DNA from: Gnomoniopsis sp. IMI 355080
Taxonomy: Eukaryota > Ascomycota > Sordariomycetes > Diaporthales > Gnomoniaceae
Assembly: GCA_027946555.1 (NCBI GenBank)
Contig: JAPEVC010000080.1
Span: 1-64,000, forward strand
Reading direction: 5' to 3'
Length of the DNA: 64,000 nucleotides
The position numbers and the translations under genes were made by a program. Each line of letters opens with the position of its first letter. The stretch's first letter is position 1. Below the pieces are notes generated by a model that saw only the letters and a list, made by a program, of their open reading frames with translations, was not told where the DNA came from and did not search any database. This document shows positions 32,502 to 44,209 of the stretch, piece by piece.

Positions 32502-34935
32502 TCATGACGTCCAGCCCTTCTTTTTCCTCAGCCACAAGATCGAGTCCAAGCCCGTCTTAACCTTCATACCGATACGGGCATCTAGCACAAAGGTATCCCA
32601 CGTCTTGACATGCTCCAGATACTCCTCGCACTCCCTAACCTTTGACTGTCGAAACACATCGACCTCTTTGGTGTCTGTCGGGAAGCAGCTAGGATCGCAA
32701 CTTTCCTTCCATGCTATCACAGCGAGCTCGTAATGTGCGCATGGAAGAGTCCAGTCTTCCTTATTGTCGCCTTTGAAGAGCATTCTATACAAGCCCCGAA
32801 GATTAGCATGTACGCACTCAACAGCAAAATCGCAGGGGATAGAGAAATGAAACTTGCCGGTCTTGTTCGGATACGGGCTGTACCCTCTCCCTCGCCTCTA
32901 CGTGCCGTCCTAGGTTGCACAAGAGTGCACTCTCCGCAACAGCCTTAATAGCAGCCTCATCAGTTACCACCTTCAGCTTCTCTACAAGCTCCTCAGACGC
33001 GGTGCATCTTTCCCAGCTCAAGTACTGCAGCGCCTTCTCCATGATTGCGGAGGGCATCCTCTTGCATCCCGTCCACAGATAGGTCATCTCCTGACCAGGG
33101 CTTACACCCACCGCATCTGCTAGATCAACTCCCCATTCCTTGGCGCGCGCCTCCCATTTGGACACTTTTCGCAGCGCAAAAACCTCAAAGGGCATTTGTC
33201 TTGCCAAAAACTTCTTGCGACCGGCCGCCGCTGGACACTTGCGGAAGTACTCCTCCGCTGCCTTTTTATGCCTTTTTGCATCAGCCTCCAGCGTGCCCTT
33301 CTCCTTGACATCCGTCTCGGGTGCCTTGAGCTTATGGACCAGGTTACGGTACATTTCCAATTCCGCGCAGCCAACAAAATAGTAATATAGTGCATGGGAC
33401 CAGTCGTTTAGCTCCACGCAACGCAAAAAGCCGTCACGCATTGTCTGCCAGTCCATCATAAACAGGGCGTTGACAGACAGCTCAAAGCCATTGAGCGCGG
33501 TGACCTGCCGCATCTTACTGTCGCCATTGGATTTGAGTATTTCAATGGCGTCCTCGAGCCGACGCTCGTTGGCCAGCACACGCGCTTCTTCAACTTTCCA
33601 CAAGCGAGAATCTGGATATTGCTCGCGCATGCTCTCAAGAAGCGCAGTGCATTGTTCTTGCGGGTACCCAACGATTTCGTCTTCCTCGGCGAGCTCGGCG
33701 GCGTCGGATTTGGAGGGCAAAATGTCTGAGAAGGCGAGCAGGCCGTTGTAATAGGCGAGTAGCATAAGCCCGGCGACACCTCCGTTGACGTTGTTGAATT
33801 TGGTGGACTGCCACAGCATCTGCACGCCGCGGTCGCGGTCGCCCTTGAAGCCGATGATATAGAGTAGGCGGGTGAAAGCTGGGGGCACCATAGAGATGAC
33901 GAGCAGGAGAATTCCGAAGCACATATTCGCACCCGAGTGGACAAAGGCGTCAACAGGGTTGGTGAAAGAGGAAGAATCGGGGCCATTGTTGGCGAGCAGA
34001 GTTCGGCGAGGGGCATTGGGAAGTGGCCCACTCGACTGTTTCTGGCTTTCAGGTGTATCAGATCGTGTGCCTGGCATGGAAGATGCTGCTGCAGGATCGA
34101 GGTTCAAGTTATGCATGGCCTTTTGGAGCTCCGTGTCGGAAGCTGATTTGCTGTCTGCTTTCTCAAGATGACCGGTATATGTTGGCGGCATTTCTGGCAA
34201 CTCCTTGTCCTCTGGTGCATCCACGAACTCCAGGTCGCTATCGGAGTCCAGGACGTGCTTTTCGATGGAATTGCCGTTCTCTTCTTGCGTCGCAGTCGCC
34301 TCTGCTTTTCCGTTCGCTAGCTTGGCCGGCAATACCTTGGCCTCGACCTCTAAAATGGCATCGAGCGTCACAAAGGCCTTGCGCAACTTATAGAAGCCCT
34401 TGATACCCTCGGTAAGGCTTTCGTTCATGACAGAAATCACAGCTCCCATGAGTTGAGCCTCGGCATTGAGTAGCTGGAACTCTGTACCTGGTGGATAGAT
34501 CTCGCAACCATGAGCAGAAACGTTTCCAGTCGCATTGCTTCCTCTGAACCATCCACCGCCGCCACCATCAGCTAGCTTCTGAGCCTTCTTCATGTCTGCC
34601 CAAGCACGAGTCTCACAGTCTGCAAGTCGGGAGCCAGCCTCAGCCATGATCTCTTTCTCGAATCCCAGGATGGACCGCATGAACACGGCAATTCCGAGCC
34701 CAAGTGCGTGAAACGACGATGAGCTGTGCCTGAGACGAAGTTGAGCTTCTGCTCCCTCAATATCATCGTTCACGATCCGAGAAGCAGCTTCCATAGCATC
34801 CTGCATGTCTGATATCTCCGACTCCCGTGGATCGACGGCGACCTGGTTTGTGCTGGCGTTGCGGCTGGAAGAGAGGATGCTGGACGCTTTGGATGAGCCG
34901 GCTGGGCCGGAGCCCTTGTTGAACCACGATTTCAT
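32502..34935 (-). CDS. IML2: IML2/TTC39-family protein
   Basis: The yeast homologue Iml2 is needed for clearance of inclusion bodies with lipid droplets; the family is alpha-solenoid and TPR-like (DUF3808/TTC39). The model is complement(join(32502..32816,32884..34935)), 788 aa. Landmarks are MKSWFNKGS at the start, FHALGLGIAVFMRSILGFEKE, LLNAEAQLMGAVISVM, FGILLLVISMVPPAFTRLL, the loop GFKGDRDRGVQMLW, and repeats such as CTALLESMREQYPDSRLW. The 67-nt intron (GTACAG ... GTTGAG) is weak by consensus. It restores the frame so that NLGRHVEARER joins CVHANLRGLYRMLFKG, as the family spacing requires. A one-base frameshift would be the alternative explanation. Confidence 0.85.
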
Positions 34936-35990
34936 GATGGGCGAGGCTACTTCGCGCAGTACTCAGAATATAAGAAATTTGTAAGAAGTTGGTAGAGACA
35001 CGGCGCTGGAAGAAGCACGAAGCACCGGGGCTGTCCGATTTCCACCAAAAATGAGCAAAAAGAAAAGATTCTCGTTCCAGCTTCCCAGGTTTGATGCCCC
35101 AGCGGTGTCCGCAAATGGCGTTCAAAGACACGGCTTACTGAGACGGGGGAAGATGTAAGCGCGGCTGTTGGTGCGTAGCCTGCTCTGTCTACTACTCCAC
35201 CCCCACCAACAAGGCCAGATTACCGACTAAGCCTATGAGAATTGGACCAGTAAGGCCCTCCTAAAAGCGTCTTCTTGTGTGCCGTGAGAAGTTGCTAGGT
35301 GATAAGCAGGTGACGTATCGATCACAGGCAAGCGTGTAAGAGCAGGATGGAGTCTGAAAGTGGGAATTAAAAGCGCATGTGCGTCTCAAACGAGACGACT
35401 GCAACCGTGCCGAAATGTTTCGTTCCAACTCTTGCCAGGGCGAACTCTGACATAGAAAGAAACGAAGGATCAATTTACTAAGCAGTCCACAAAAGCGAAA
35501 GCGAATACGCGGACAACTAAGAAATGAGTTTTTACGATCGTATTGTATTGTCTTTTTTTATTCAGGTCGCCTTGCCGTTCCTTAGTATATTCCACGACTG
35601 TTCCAGCCCTAGCCAAATTCAGCCTTACGCCGTCATGCTGCGGGTCGGCCTGCAACTCCGGGCCAGGATGTAACGTTTGCCTAACTCCGGCCGTGTGGTT
35701 CTGCTATTTTAGCGGAGCACATCCCACCGGCAGCAGCCACAGAGCTCCAGCCACAGGCCTTTCCAAGGGTTGAGGGGAGTTTGGCAGTGATGCCATCAGC
35801 TAGCTGTAGCCTGCCAGAGCTCCCTGGCAGCCATGTCCCGTTTTAGACTTCTCATCATCACAAGCTCAACCCCCGCCAACTCAATAGCACAGTACAATCT
35901 CGACTCCCACAAGTAACGCTCAACTCCTTCGTCCTCCGATTCCCGCCCTCAGCCTAATCACACTATCGCCGCCTTCCACATCCACCCGCA
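34936..35990. other. Divergent promoter region IML2 / SEM1
   Basis: Holds the 5' regions of both genes. No additional gene is supported. Confidence 0.5.
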
Positions 35991-36465
35991 ATGGCCTCGT
36001 CCGCACCACAAAAAGACAATCAGCCCGCCGCGTCCACCGAGGCCGGCACGCAGCCCGAAGACACCACCAAGAAGTCCGCTACCGCGCTCGAAGAGGACGA
36101 CGAGTTCGAGGACTTCCCAGTCGAAGGTGGGTTTGCCCTCAGACGATGTTCAATGTGGATTGACCTATGAAAACTCACCCCCAAACTACAAACAAACAGA
36201 CTGGCCCGTTGAAGAGACCGAGGCCGCTAATAGTGGCGAGACTACCAAGCACCTGTGGGAGGAGTCGTGGGACGACGATGATACGAGTGACGATTTCTCG
36301 CAACAACTCAAGTACGTCTACCACTACAACATCAATCACAAGAACTCCGATCTCGAGACTTCAACTGTATTCTGCATCATGCTATGTTGAGCTCCCAATG
36401 TGGCTGACGAGGTGTATAATCACAGGGAGGAGCTAAAGAAGGTCGAAGCTTCGAAGCGGCAATAG
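35991..36465 (+). CDS. SEM1: 26S proteasome lid subunit SEM1/DSS1
   Basis: Small acidic protein that stabilises the proteasome lid and also works in TREX-2 and, in other fungi, with BRCA2. The model is join(35991..36126,36200..36311,36426..36465), 95 aa, three exons in phase. Diagnostic acidic/aromatic blocks are EEDDEFEDFPVEDWPVEE and HLWEESWDDDDTSDDFSQQL, followed by the helix KEELKKVEASKRQ at the C-terminus. The length fits the family (about 70-100 aa). The gene is too fragmented to show as one open frame. Confidence 0.95.
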
Positions 36466-37081
36466 AATGCTCTCATCCCCGTTCCCGAGCTTGCGCCCAA
36501 GTCGATCGGAACTGCGTGAAATGGCTTGCCTGTCCCTGTTTGATCTGGAGAGGGCAGCGAGTATCGGTCGAGTTCCTCCCCGAGGGGAAGGAGTACTCCT
36601 GCTTCCGATTACATGATCAGTGGTGGTCAGTTGACAGAAGATCCGGAGGGAGGGATGATGCGGACCAAGGTCGGAGCCATCAAACCCCGAGTGAGGAGTG
36701 TGTCTATCTCAGATCACCGCGTCAAAATGAATAGAAAGTTGCTTTCGCAGACACGGAAGGGGGTCTCGTCCGATTTTGCCAGTGCGAAGTTTACAGGCAG
36801 ATTGAGCGAGGCATAAGATAGAAGACTGAGGCCAGGGGGGGGGGGCGGCCTGCATAGACTACATTTACGAGCAATGATCACTCAAGCCATCCGATTTCTC
36901 ACTCCCTCCTATACCTTCAAGGCACAGACGCAGTCAGGTCACAGGGTATGAGAGTCATTTTACATTCTATTTTCTCTGGATACTCGCAAACTAGAGACTT
37001 GCCATGCTTTTTGCTGCACTTTAACGCACATCCCTATCAGCCTCTCTCAAAGGACTGCCATTCCTCGTCCGTCGATAGCAC
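36466..37081. other. Intergenic between convergent SEM1 and PGK
   Basis: 3' flanks. Contains an 11-G run at 36835-36845; otherwise unremarkable. Confidence 0.5.
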
Positions 37082-38677
37082 TTACTTGCTCGACAGTGCC
37101 GTCACACCAGGCAACTCCTTGCCTTCCAGCAGTTCCAAGCTGGCACCACCGCCAGTGGAGACGTGGCTCAGCTTGTCCTCAACACCATACTTGGCCGCAA
37201 CAGTCGCGGTGTCGCCACCACCGATGATGACAATCTTGCCGCTCTGTGCCGCCGACACTGCCGCATCCAATGTAGCCTTGGTGCCATTGGCAAACTTCTC
37301 AAACTCGAACACACCCGCAGGGCCATTCCACAGGATCGTCTTGGACTCATCTATGGCCTCTTTGAACAATGCAGCAGACTTCTCGCCGCAGTCCAGACCC
37401 ATCCAGCCGTCAGGGATCTTGTCAGTCGCCGTGCCCGTGTTAGCATTGGCGTCGAACTTGTCGGCAGTGATGAAATCGACAGGCAGCACGACCTTGACGT
37501 TGTTCTTCTTGGCCTTCTCCATCAGGGCGGGCACCGTCTTAGCACCGGCCTCATCGTACAGTGAGGTACCGATCGACCAGTTGTCAAGCTCCTTCCTGAA
37601 GGTGAAGGCCATGCCGCCGCACACAATCAGGGTGTTCACCTTGTCCAGCAGGTTGTCGATCAGCTGGATCTTGTCGCTGACCTTGGCGCCACCCAGGATG
37701 GCCAGGAAGGGCCGCTGAGGAGACTCGAGCGCCTTCGCGAAGTACTCGAGCTCCTTCTTCATGAGGAAACCGGCAGCCTTCTGAGGGAGATCGACGCCCA
37801 CCATGGAAGAGTGGGCGCGGTGGGCAGTGCCGAAGGCGTCGTCTAGATTGTATCGTTAGCTCTCCTGGCAAACAGCTGTAATTTTGATTTCAAAAAGGGG
37901 TATGCTCACTAATGTAGACATCACCCAGTGCAGTCAAGCCCTTGCGGAACTCAGTCACCTTCTCCTTATCGGCCTTGGTCTTCTTGCCCTCGGCATCCTT
38001 AGCAGAGCCCTCTTCCTCAATGTGGAAGCGCAGGTTCTCGAGCAGGACGACGCCGCCACCCTCGGTCTTATTGACGATGGCCTCAACCTCGGGGCCGACG
38101 CAATCCGGGGCAAAGGTGACAGACTTGCCCAGGAGCTTCTCGAGCTCGGGCAAGACGGGCTTCAGGCTGTACTTGGGGTTGGGCGATCCATTGGGGCGGC
38201 CCAGATGCGACATCAACACCACGGCCTTGGCCCCGTTATCGATGGCATACTTGATTGTGGGAATCGCACCCGCAATGCGCTGCGGGTTGGTCACCTTCTT
38301 GTCGGCGTCGAGAGGCACGTTGAAGTCAACCTATAATGAGGAACCAGTGGTCAGGTACGTACGCTTGTTGTTGTTTGGAATTACAAGCACAACTTGTTCT
38401 GGGAGCTGCACTAGAGCTTCCAAACAGTAAGGCTTCTCAACCGCCCAAGCCTCGCCATGGTCTGACAACCGAGGGTAGGGCAACTACGAGGACGGGTCCC
38501 GGAAGAACACGGGTGACCTCTTGAATCCGGATTGGCCACGTTCCTCGGGCAGAATAAGGGTTGCTCTTGTTCGAAATCAAAGGCTTGGGAAAGAGAATAG
38601 AAAAAACTCACTCGGATAAGGACGCGCTTGCCCTTGAGGTCGACCTCAGTGATGGAAAGCTTGCTAGACAGAGACAT
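37082..38677 (-). CDS. PGK1: Phosphoglycerate kinase
   Basis: Cytosolic glycolytic enzyme converting 1,3-bisphosphoglycerate and ADP to 3-phosphoglycerate and ATP. The model is complement(join(37082..37842,37910..38330,38612..38677)), 415 aa, the normal length. Motifs in order are KRVLIRVDFNVPLD across intron 1, VVLMSHLGRPNG, LLENLRFHIEEEG, DVYINDAFGTAHRAHSS across intron 2, ILGGAKVSDKIQLI, LIVCGGMAFTF, WNGPAGVFEFEKFANGT and the nucleotide loop GGGDTATVAAKYG. The first intron (281 nt) interrupts the conserved N-terminal motif. Codon choice is strongly biased to C-ending codons, as in highly expressed fungal genes. No defect. Confidence 0.97.
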
Positions 38678-39528
38678 CTTGGCTAGGTTTCGGGGTATCA
38701 ATTAGAAAACAAGTGCTCTGGAGAAGGTATGACAGATCGAGAAAAACCGTCAGTAGGTTAGTCAAGTATCGTAGGAAGCGTGGTGTTTGTCCAGAGGAAG
38801 CAGAGAGTCAGGTTAGATATAGCTGTTGGGAAAACCCGCATAGAGGACTTCAGGAGGCCATAGTGGGGGCGGGGTCGTTTTGCAGTGGAGCATGGGCTTA
38901 CAAGCAGTTGCCCAGTGACGTCGCGGCAGTGAGGTGGGCTGCTCTCAGCTGATTCTCGGCGCAGTATTTCTCGCCGTTGACAGTCAGAATCAGGAGGTTT
39001 TTGCCCAGCACCAGGCAAAGGTTTCAGTCAGCTTGGCAAGTTTTTTCTCTGTCTTGTCTTTAATCTCGTGTTCGGCCAGGAGTGCTCGTTTCGAAGAGAA
39101 TTAGGCGCAGTGGACTGCTCTGCTCGGTCGACAACGGAAGACTCCCGTGGATATTATTGCATATGTCAGATGTCACCCAAGAATCCAACTTCGGTCTCGT
39201 CGGAAAGTGGGACATTCGATTTCTGACGAGGAACCATGTAAACGTGTCTATTTTCACTTCACACCGACATGAGGATGAGCCACCAGAGTATGTACCATTT
39301 GTATCTATACAAATCTGCAGGCAAAGCACTCAAAGCATCACCTTCCACAACGCCATTTAAAGCAATACAACAGCATGCCGACAAGACCAAGAACCGTACA
39401 CACCCAAACGAAGACCTTAAATCAACGCCATTGATAATGCCCCAGAACCCAACCAGACTCAACAATGGTCATCTTACGGAACGTTTTGACAAGTAACGCA
39501 AATGAATTTTCGTGTTTTTTTGCGTGAT
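38678..39528. other. PGK promoter and Mpv17-family 3' flank
   Basis: No gene seen. A short GACG/CT-containing region precedes the PGK start, without a motif I can name confidently. Confidence 0.5.
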
Positions 39529-40699
39529 TTACTCCAGACGGATGTTAGGCGAGCTGGGTACGGCAACAGGCTGGGCCTCCTCAGCAGCATTGGAGAGGGA
39601 CAGGTACGCAGTCCAGGCAATGCCGACCGTGGAAACGAAAGGCTGATGGCGCCATGGGTCAACATTTGAACAAGGTACGAGATTTCAGGGCAGGGACACT
39701 CACAAGCTGGAATTGGACAGGCATCAATCGGAAGTTGATGATCTGGACCGCAGGCCAGACAGCATAGTTGGCCTTGAGTGTCGGGATGTACATGTCCCGG
39801 AACTTGTTGTAGATGGCCCGTTTGCCGCCACCCTCGGCAACGGTCATGGCAGTGTAGAAGCACACGAGACCGAAAGGTGCGAAAATCAGTTGATCAAAGG
39901 CAACCCGTTTCAGGGCTGGCACGAAAGCACTGGACTTGCTAAGAGGGAAAGTCTTTTCCAAGAAGCTGAACCACTTGAATTGTAGGGGAGCCATCATGAA
40001 ACCATAGGCCATGAACCTCGTCAATCGCTCGAAGTCGAAGGGAGGAGGCAGGATCTTGGACTCGGGAATCAGCTCACGGTGCGTAACCGGATCCTTGATA
40101 TCGAGTTCGTAAGCCAAATCGTCGTCTCGGGAGCCCTTTTTCAGGGCGCGCTCGCGCACGGCGGTGATGGATTGGGCAACGGTGTCGGCTATACCTCCCA
40201 GGATGGCGTTTGTCACCATCATGGTGAGGACTGGGGACTGTCAGCATTGAAGTATCCATGAAGATTGAATAGGCGAAGCCGAACATACCAGGACGTTGAC
40301 CATAGTAGGCGTTGTACCTGGCAACCAGGCGTCCGACGAAAACCATTTCGATGAAGAAGATGATGGCATGTAGGAGCGGCTAGAGGTGAGAAAAGAGGGT
40401 GTCAGTAAATATGCTTTAGGCCGATGTATTGGCTTTTTTTCTTGCGGGGCGGAAGAAAAAAGAACAAGATTGTTGATCGGTTGGTAGTCTAGCAGGGCAG
40501 GAGGTGAATGAATGGAGCAGCGATGACGAAAGTCGAGTCAAGGTGTTGTTCATAGTGCAGTTGCACGGAGGGAGAAGGGCCACAGAAAGCCGGGGTTTAG
40601 CTGTAGCGTAGAGAGGACAGCGAGGCTTACAATGCGATCGAAAAGGTATTTGCTGTTGATCGCCCGGAAGAAGCGACGGCGAGTGAGTTCCCAAGTCAT
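39529..40699 (-). CDS. Mpv17/PMP22-family membrane protein
   Basis: Small integral membrane protein of mitochondria or peroxisomes; relatives are yeast Sym1 and mammalian Mpv17/PXMP2. The model is complement(join(39529..39642,39704..40230,40289..40379,40631..40699)), 266 aa, all junctions in phase. Landmarks are RYNAYYGQRPVLTMMVTNAI across an intron, GGIADTVAQSI, the family block RLTRFMAYGFMMAPLQFKW, FDQLIFAPFGLVCFYTAM and NYAVWPAVQIINFRLMP. A C-terminal segment around FVSTVGIAWTAYLSL completes about four membrane spans. An insert of about 35 charged residues lies between the first and second conserved blocks. Confidence 0.9.
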
Positions 40700-42343
40700 T
40701 GTCGCGAAAGTTTGAATCCCACAAGGAGAAGAGAAAAAAATAAGAAACAAAAGCTGGCTCGCTCGATTAGGATGAAATGTCTCGGTGATGGACTCTCTTG
40801 TTGTCGGAGGTAGGAATGACGTCCTTGGCAGGTTGACGAATCCACTCAGCCCTCGAGTCGCCTATTTTTGGGGCCTGTCGTCCCGCTAATTCTTAAAGTG
40901 CGCGGTTCTCGGCAACTTGCCTCAATCTGCAAGCCAATTTGCGGGAGATTTGATCGATCGTAGGTTGTCAAGTGTCAACGAAGCAAGCGAGTACAGGGCC
41001 CTGCCTCTGTGTTTGGGATGTTCGAAGACGTGCGAGGATGGGGTAGACACAGACGACGGTGGTGGTGGTGGTGGTGGTAGTGAATGAGGAGTGGTGAGGA
41101 GCGGAGACACACTCCTCCGGGGGGGGTGGCGGAAAGATGGTGTGTCTCGCACTGGGTGGCTTTGGCTTTGCAGATGCCGACAATTCCGCCCACAATCCTC
41201 ATACTTCACCAGCACACGCAGCGTCTCAAACAGACCACCAAGACAACCACGACAGCCTAGGTACTCAGTACGTAGTAGACAGCCCAGCGCGGGTAATCCG
41301 TACTCCGTCGGGTCCGTTCGCGCATCCTCAGCCCTATCGAATCCGCCAGCCATTGCTCACTCCACGCCGTTAGCAACTCCTACTAGGGCCATCCCAGGTT
41401 CTTACACATTGTTAGTATGTACGTAGGAAGGCACAGTATATACGAACCAGGGGCTGCCGTAACATGTGCCTCATACTGGGTAGAGTCCCTACCTACATTG
41501 CATTGTCGGCCTCTACAACACTCTTCACTTGCCTGGCTCAGCAAGTATTTGGCTGCACTCGATGTGGTCCTATGGAATTCCAGGAGCCGAATTACCCCTC
41601 CTTCAGATATTCGGCGCATTTTCACTTGAGAACCCATGATTGGATCTTGGACACGAGCGGGTCTACGCATCGCATTTTATTGGTTCCCTTCACATCCTTC
41701 CAGAAAGCACACCAATGCTTCCATGGCCGATGCGGTTTGTTCATTCGCGGCCCTACGGTGACGCCATTGCAGACGACCTCGATTTGAACACCTCTTCTGG
41801 CAGGTGACAATTATTACCTGTCGATCCGATGCACATGGCAAAGTCCCTGGCCAGCCTGCCTGTGTCCACCTCTCCGCGGCTATCCCTATCTCCAGTGGCT
41901 ACATGTGCTGCCACCGCCACAAAGTCAAGCACCTATAAGAGAGGTATTCTCTACAGAAGGCAGTCAGGCCTGTATGGCAACCTCCAGTGCTGACTGCATG
42001 GTGAACATGCTAGCCTCGCGCCGCTCTTTTCCACCTTCCCAATTTGTTTCTCATCCGCTTTCAGGCGCTCACCCTCCCTTTAGGTGACTTCTCGGTCCAG
42101 ACAAAACAAGTTCAAAGCAAGCCACAGGCGAGGTCGCCGTCGCCCGGGAATGTACTGTACAAGGACACCAGACTTGATACCCTAAGGATCAGCTTGCGTT
42201 GAACTTGAGGCAGTTTGGAACTGAGCATCCATGGTATTTGGTGGAGCCCACAGTTGATACTTCTGTGTTCTTTCGACAAAGATGAATGTCAATTTCAAAG
42301 TTCAATTCTGGCTCTCCTCTGACACTGGATCTGATTATTGCTA
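40700..42343. other. 1.6-kb intergenic region with GGT microsatellite
   Basis: Promoter of the Mpv17-family gene and upstream region of the gene at 42344. No coding unit supported. Confidence 0.5.
41058..41078. repeat. (GGT)7 microsatellite
   Basis: Seven tandem GGT units, non-coding. Confidence 0.9.
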
Positions 42344-43018
42344 ATGGCCCATTGGCGACTTGTCGAGCCTACGCTCTTCGCCTTGCTGCTCTTCCTGGCT
42401 GGTACCGCAGCTCATCCATTGTCTCTCACAAATGACAGATATTTGGCAGGCACACCCTTCTTGGATAGCACGATAATAAAGCCAGTGCGCCAATCCCTTA
42501 CTACCAGGGTCTCACAAGATGGTCAACCAGACACCACAATCGACGATCATGGTGGCTTCTCAGTGGCCAGTAGCGTCGGCGTTGCTGTCGCTGCAACTTT
42601 TACCCTGGCGGTGGTTGTCAGCCTCTCTTACTCGGCATATTATCGTCATGCCAAGTTGAGGCTTCACCGACAATATTTGGAGCGACTTGGCCCACTCCCT
42701 TCTCAGGCCCAGGTACAGGAAGCCGTCGTCTCACCCGAGGCCAACATTCCTCATACACTCCCAAGGACAAGAATAGCCGCAGGTATGCACGGGCTCGCGG
42801 GTTCGATGTCACCCCCAGCTCAACTTGCGCCCTTTACATATTCTGCAGTACAAGAGCAGCAGATCGAGTCACCGACTGCACCAGAAGAGGCGAAGGCGAA
42901 AGCTGCCGTGGAAGACAAGGTTCTAGGACGCCGCGAAGATATCATTCCGCTGGGTCGCGAATTTGGTCATGCTGCTAGGAATGGCCAAATGTTGGTCGCA
43001 TTCCGTCCGGCTTTCTGA
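42344..43018 (+). CDS. Small single-pass membrane protein with signal peptide, unknown function
   Basis: Single-exon, 224 aa. The first 23 residues (containing FALLLFLAGTAAHP) look like a signal peptide. A second hydrophobic stretch at about residues 75-97 (SVGVAVAATFTLAVVVSLSY) is a clear membrane span, followed by basic residues (YRHAKLRLHRQY). Type I topology is expected, with a ~50-residue outer part and a ~125-residue Ala/Glu/Pro-rich tail inside. I do not recognise a family. The arrangement resembles small fungal surface sensors or receptors, but nothing supports a specific role. Confidence 0.6.
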   Translation: MAHWRLVEPTLFALLLFLAGTAAHPLSLTNDRYLAGTPFLDSTIIKPVRQSLTTRVSQDGQPDTTIDDHGGFSVASSVGVAVAATFTLAVVVSLSYSAYYRHAKLRLHRQYLERLGPLPSQAQVQEAVVSPEANIPHTLPRTRIAAGMHGLAGSMSPPAQLAPFTYSAVQEQQIESPTAPEEAKAKAAVEDKVLGRREDIIPLGREFGHAARNGQMLVAFRPAF

Positions 43019-44209
43019 CAGTTTTGAGATGGGTTTTTTTTCTCAGGTCGGGCAGAGCCCGAGCCAGCCACCTAATTGCATTTTCCGCAAGGCCTGTTCC
43101 GTTGTGATGCGGCAGCTTTGCTGGTACACGATGATTCGTCAGCAACTTCACAATACGACAGATTGATCCGGCACGATCACTCGTCAAGAAGCACTTTAAG
43201 TACCACCCGGCTGCCACTATAATATGGATGTAGAGGCTACTGGACATATCAAGATGTCGACTGTCAGACCGAGACCCACGTCTCTGCTCGCCCTACTGTC
43301 CCTTGTTCTCGATTCGTCCAGCCCTCACCCTTGCTCAGATTGTGTTTCTGACCAGCATATCTCGTTGCATACACCGATTTGCAAGCTGATATACAATACC
43401 GGAGTCCGCAACGACTTCTGTGGGGCACAGTGAAGTGACCTCGGATCCACGTCGTGCGAGCCGCGGACAGTCGGAAGGAATGGAAGGTGCTGAAGACGGG
43501 ATATCGGCTGGTATCATATCCGAACAACTCAGTAGGCGGCCTGTAGCGCAACAGAATTATATGGAAGCATCGTGGATTCTCGAATGTTGGTGACTTCATG
43601 ACAGAACCAATGTGCGTCTCCCCCTCTTCCCTGGTCTGCTGTTGCTGGTATGGGCTGCTGATCTGAAGAAGCGAGCAGCAGCGTCTCAACAAAAACAAGT
43701 TAAGGGCCAATATGGCTGTTCAATAACAGAATGAGGGCGATTGAGCGCACCACGGCCAAGCGTGGGGAGAGCATTGAAAAGGTCGGTCTTCGGCTGTGTG
43801 TTATCGAGAAAAGTTGTACAGGTCAACATCACCCAGAAGAGATCAAAATGAGTGGGTATACCAACTATTCGTGGTCCTGTTCAAGTGATGTACAGATCTT
43901 AATATTGGCCGGCAACAGTGATTTTGGTGCGCCAAGTCAACATTGAAGTCCATCAGCGACGTCCGGAGTGATGGTGGAAGGACAGGGCGCTTAGACAGTG
44001 CAGGGATACCCTGAGCCTGAGTACTGGGGCCCCCCTGCTCGAATCATCTTCAAAATTTAGAGCCTCAACTTTCACTTTATCAACATTGCCGCAGTCAACT
44101 TCTATCAGCCAGACTCTGCAACAATACCACGGAAAACTTTGCTTGGTGCGATGATATTCAAATACGGATAATCGCCTGTGAAAATTGCCTTCACATCAAG
44201 GTGTCAAAC
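43019..44209. other. Intergenic, no gene seen
   Basis: Several short overlapping open frames on both strands, none with domain features or splice support. Confidence 0.5.

Noticed and set aside
32817..32883. Frameshift in IML2
   Set aside because: A 67-nt intron in phase gives exactly the expected family spacing, so a mutation need not be invoked.
36948..37718. 256-codon plus-strand open frame over PGK
   Set aside because: Antisense of an unmistakable phosphoglycerate kinase with strong codon bias.
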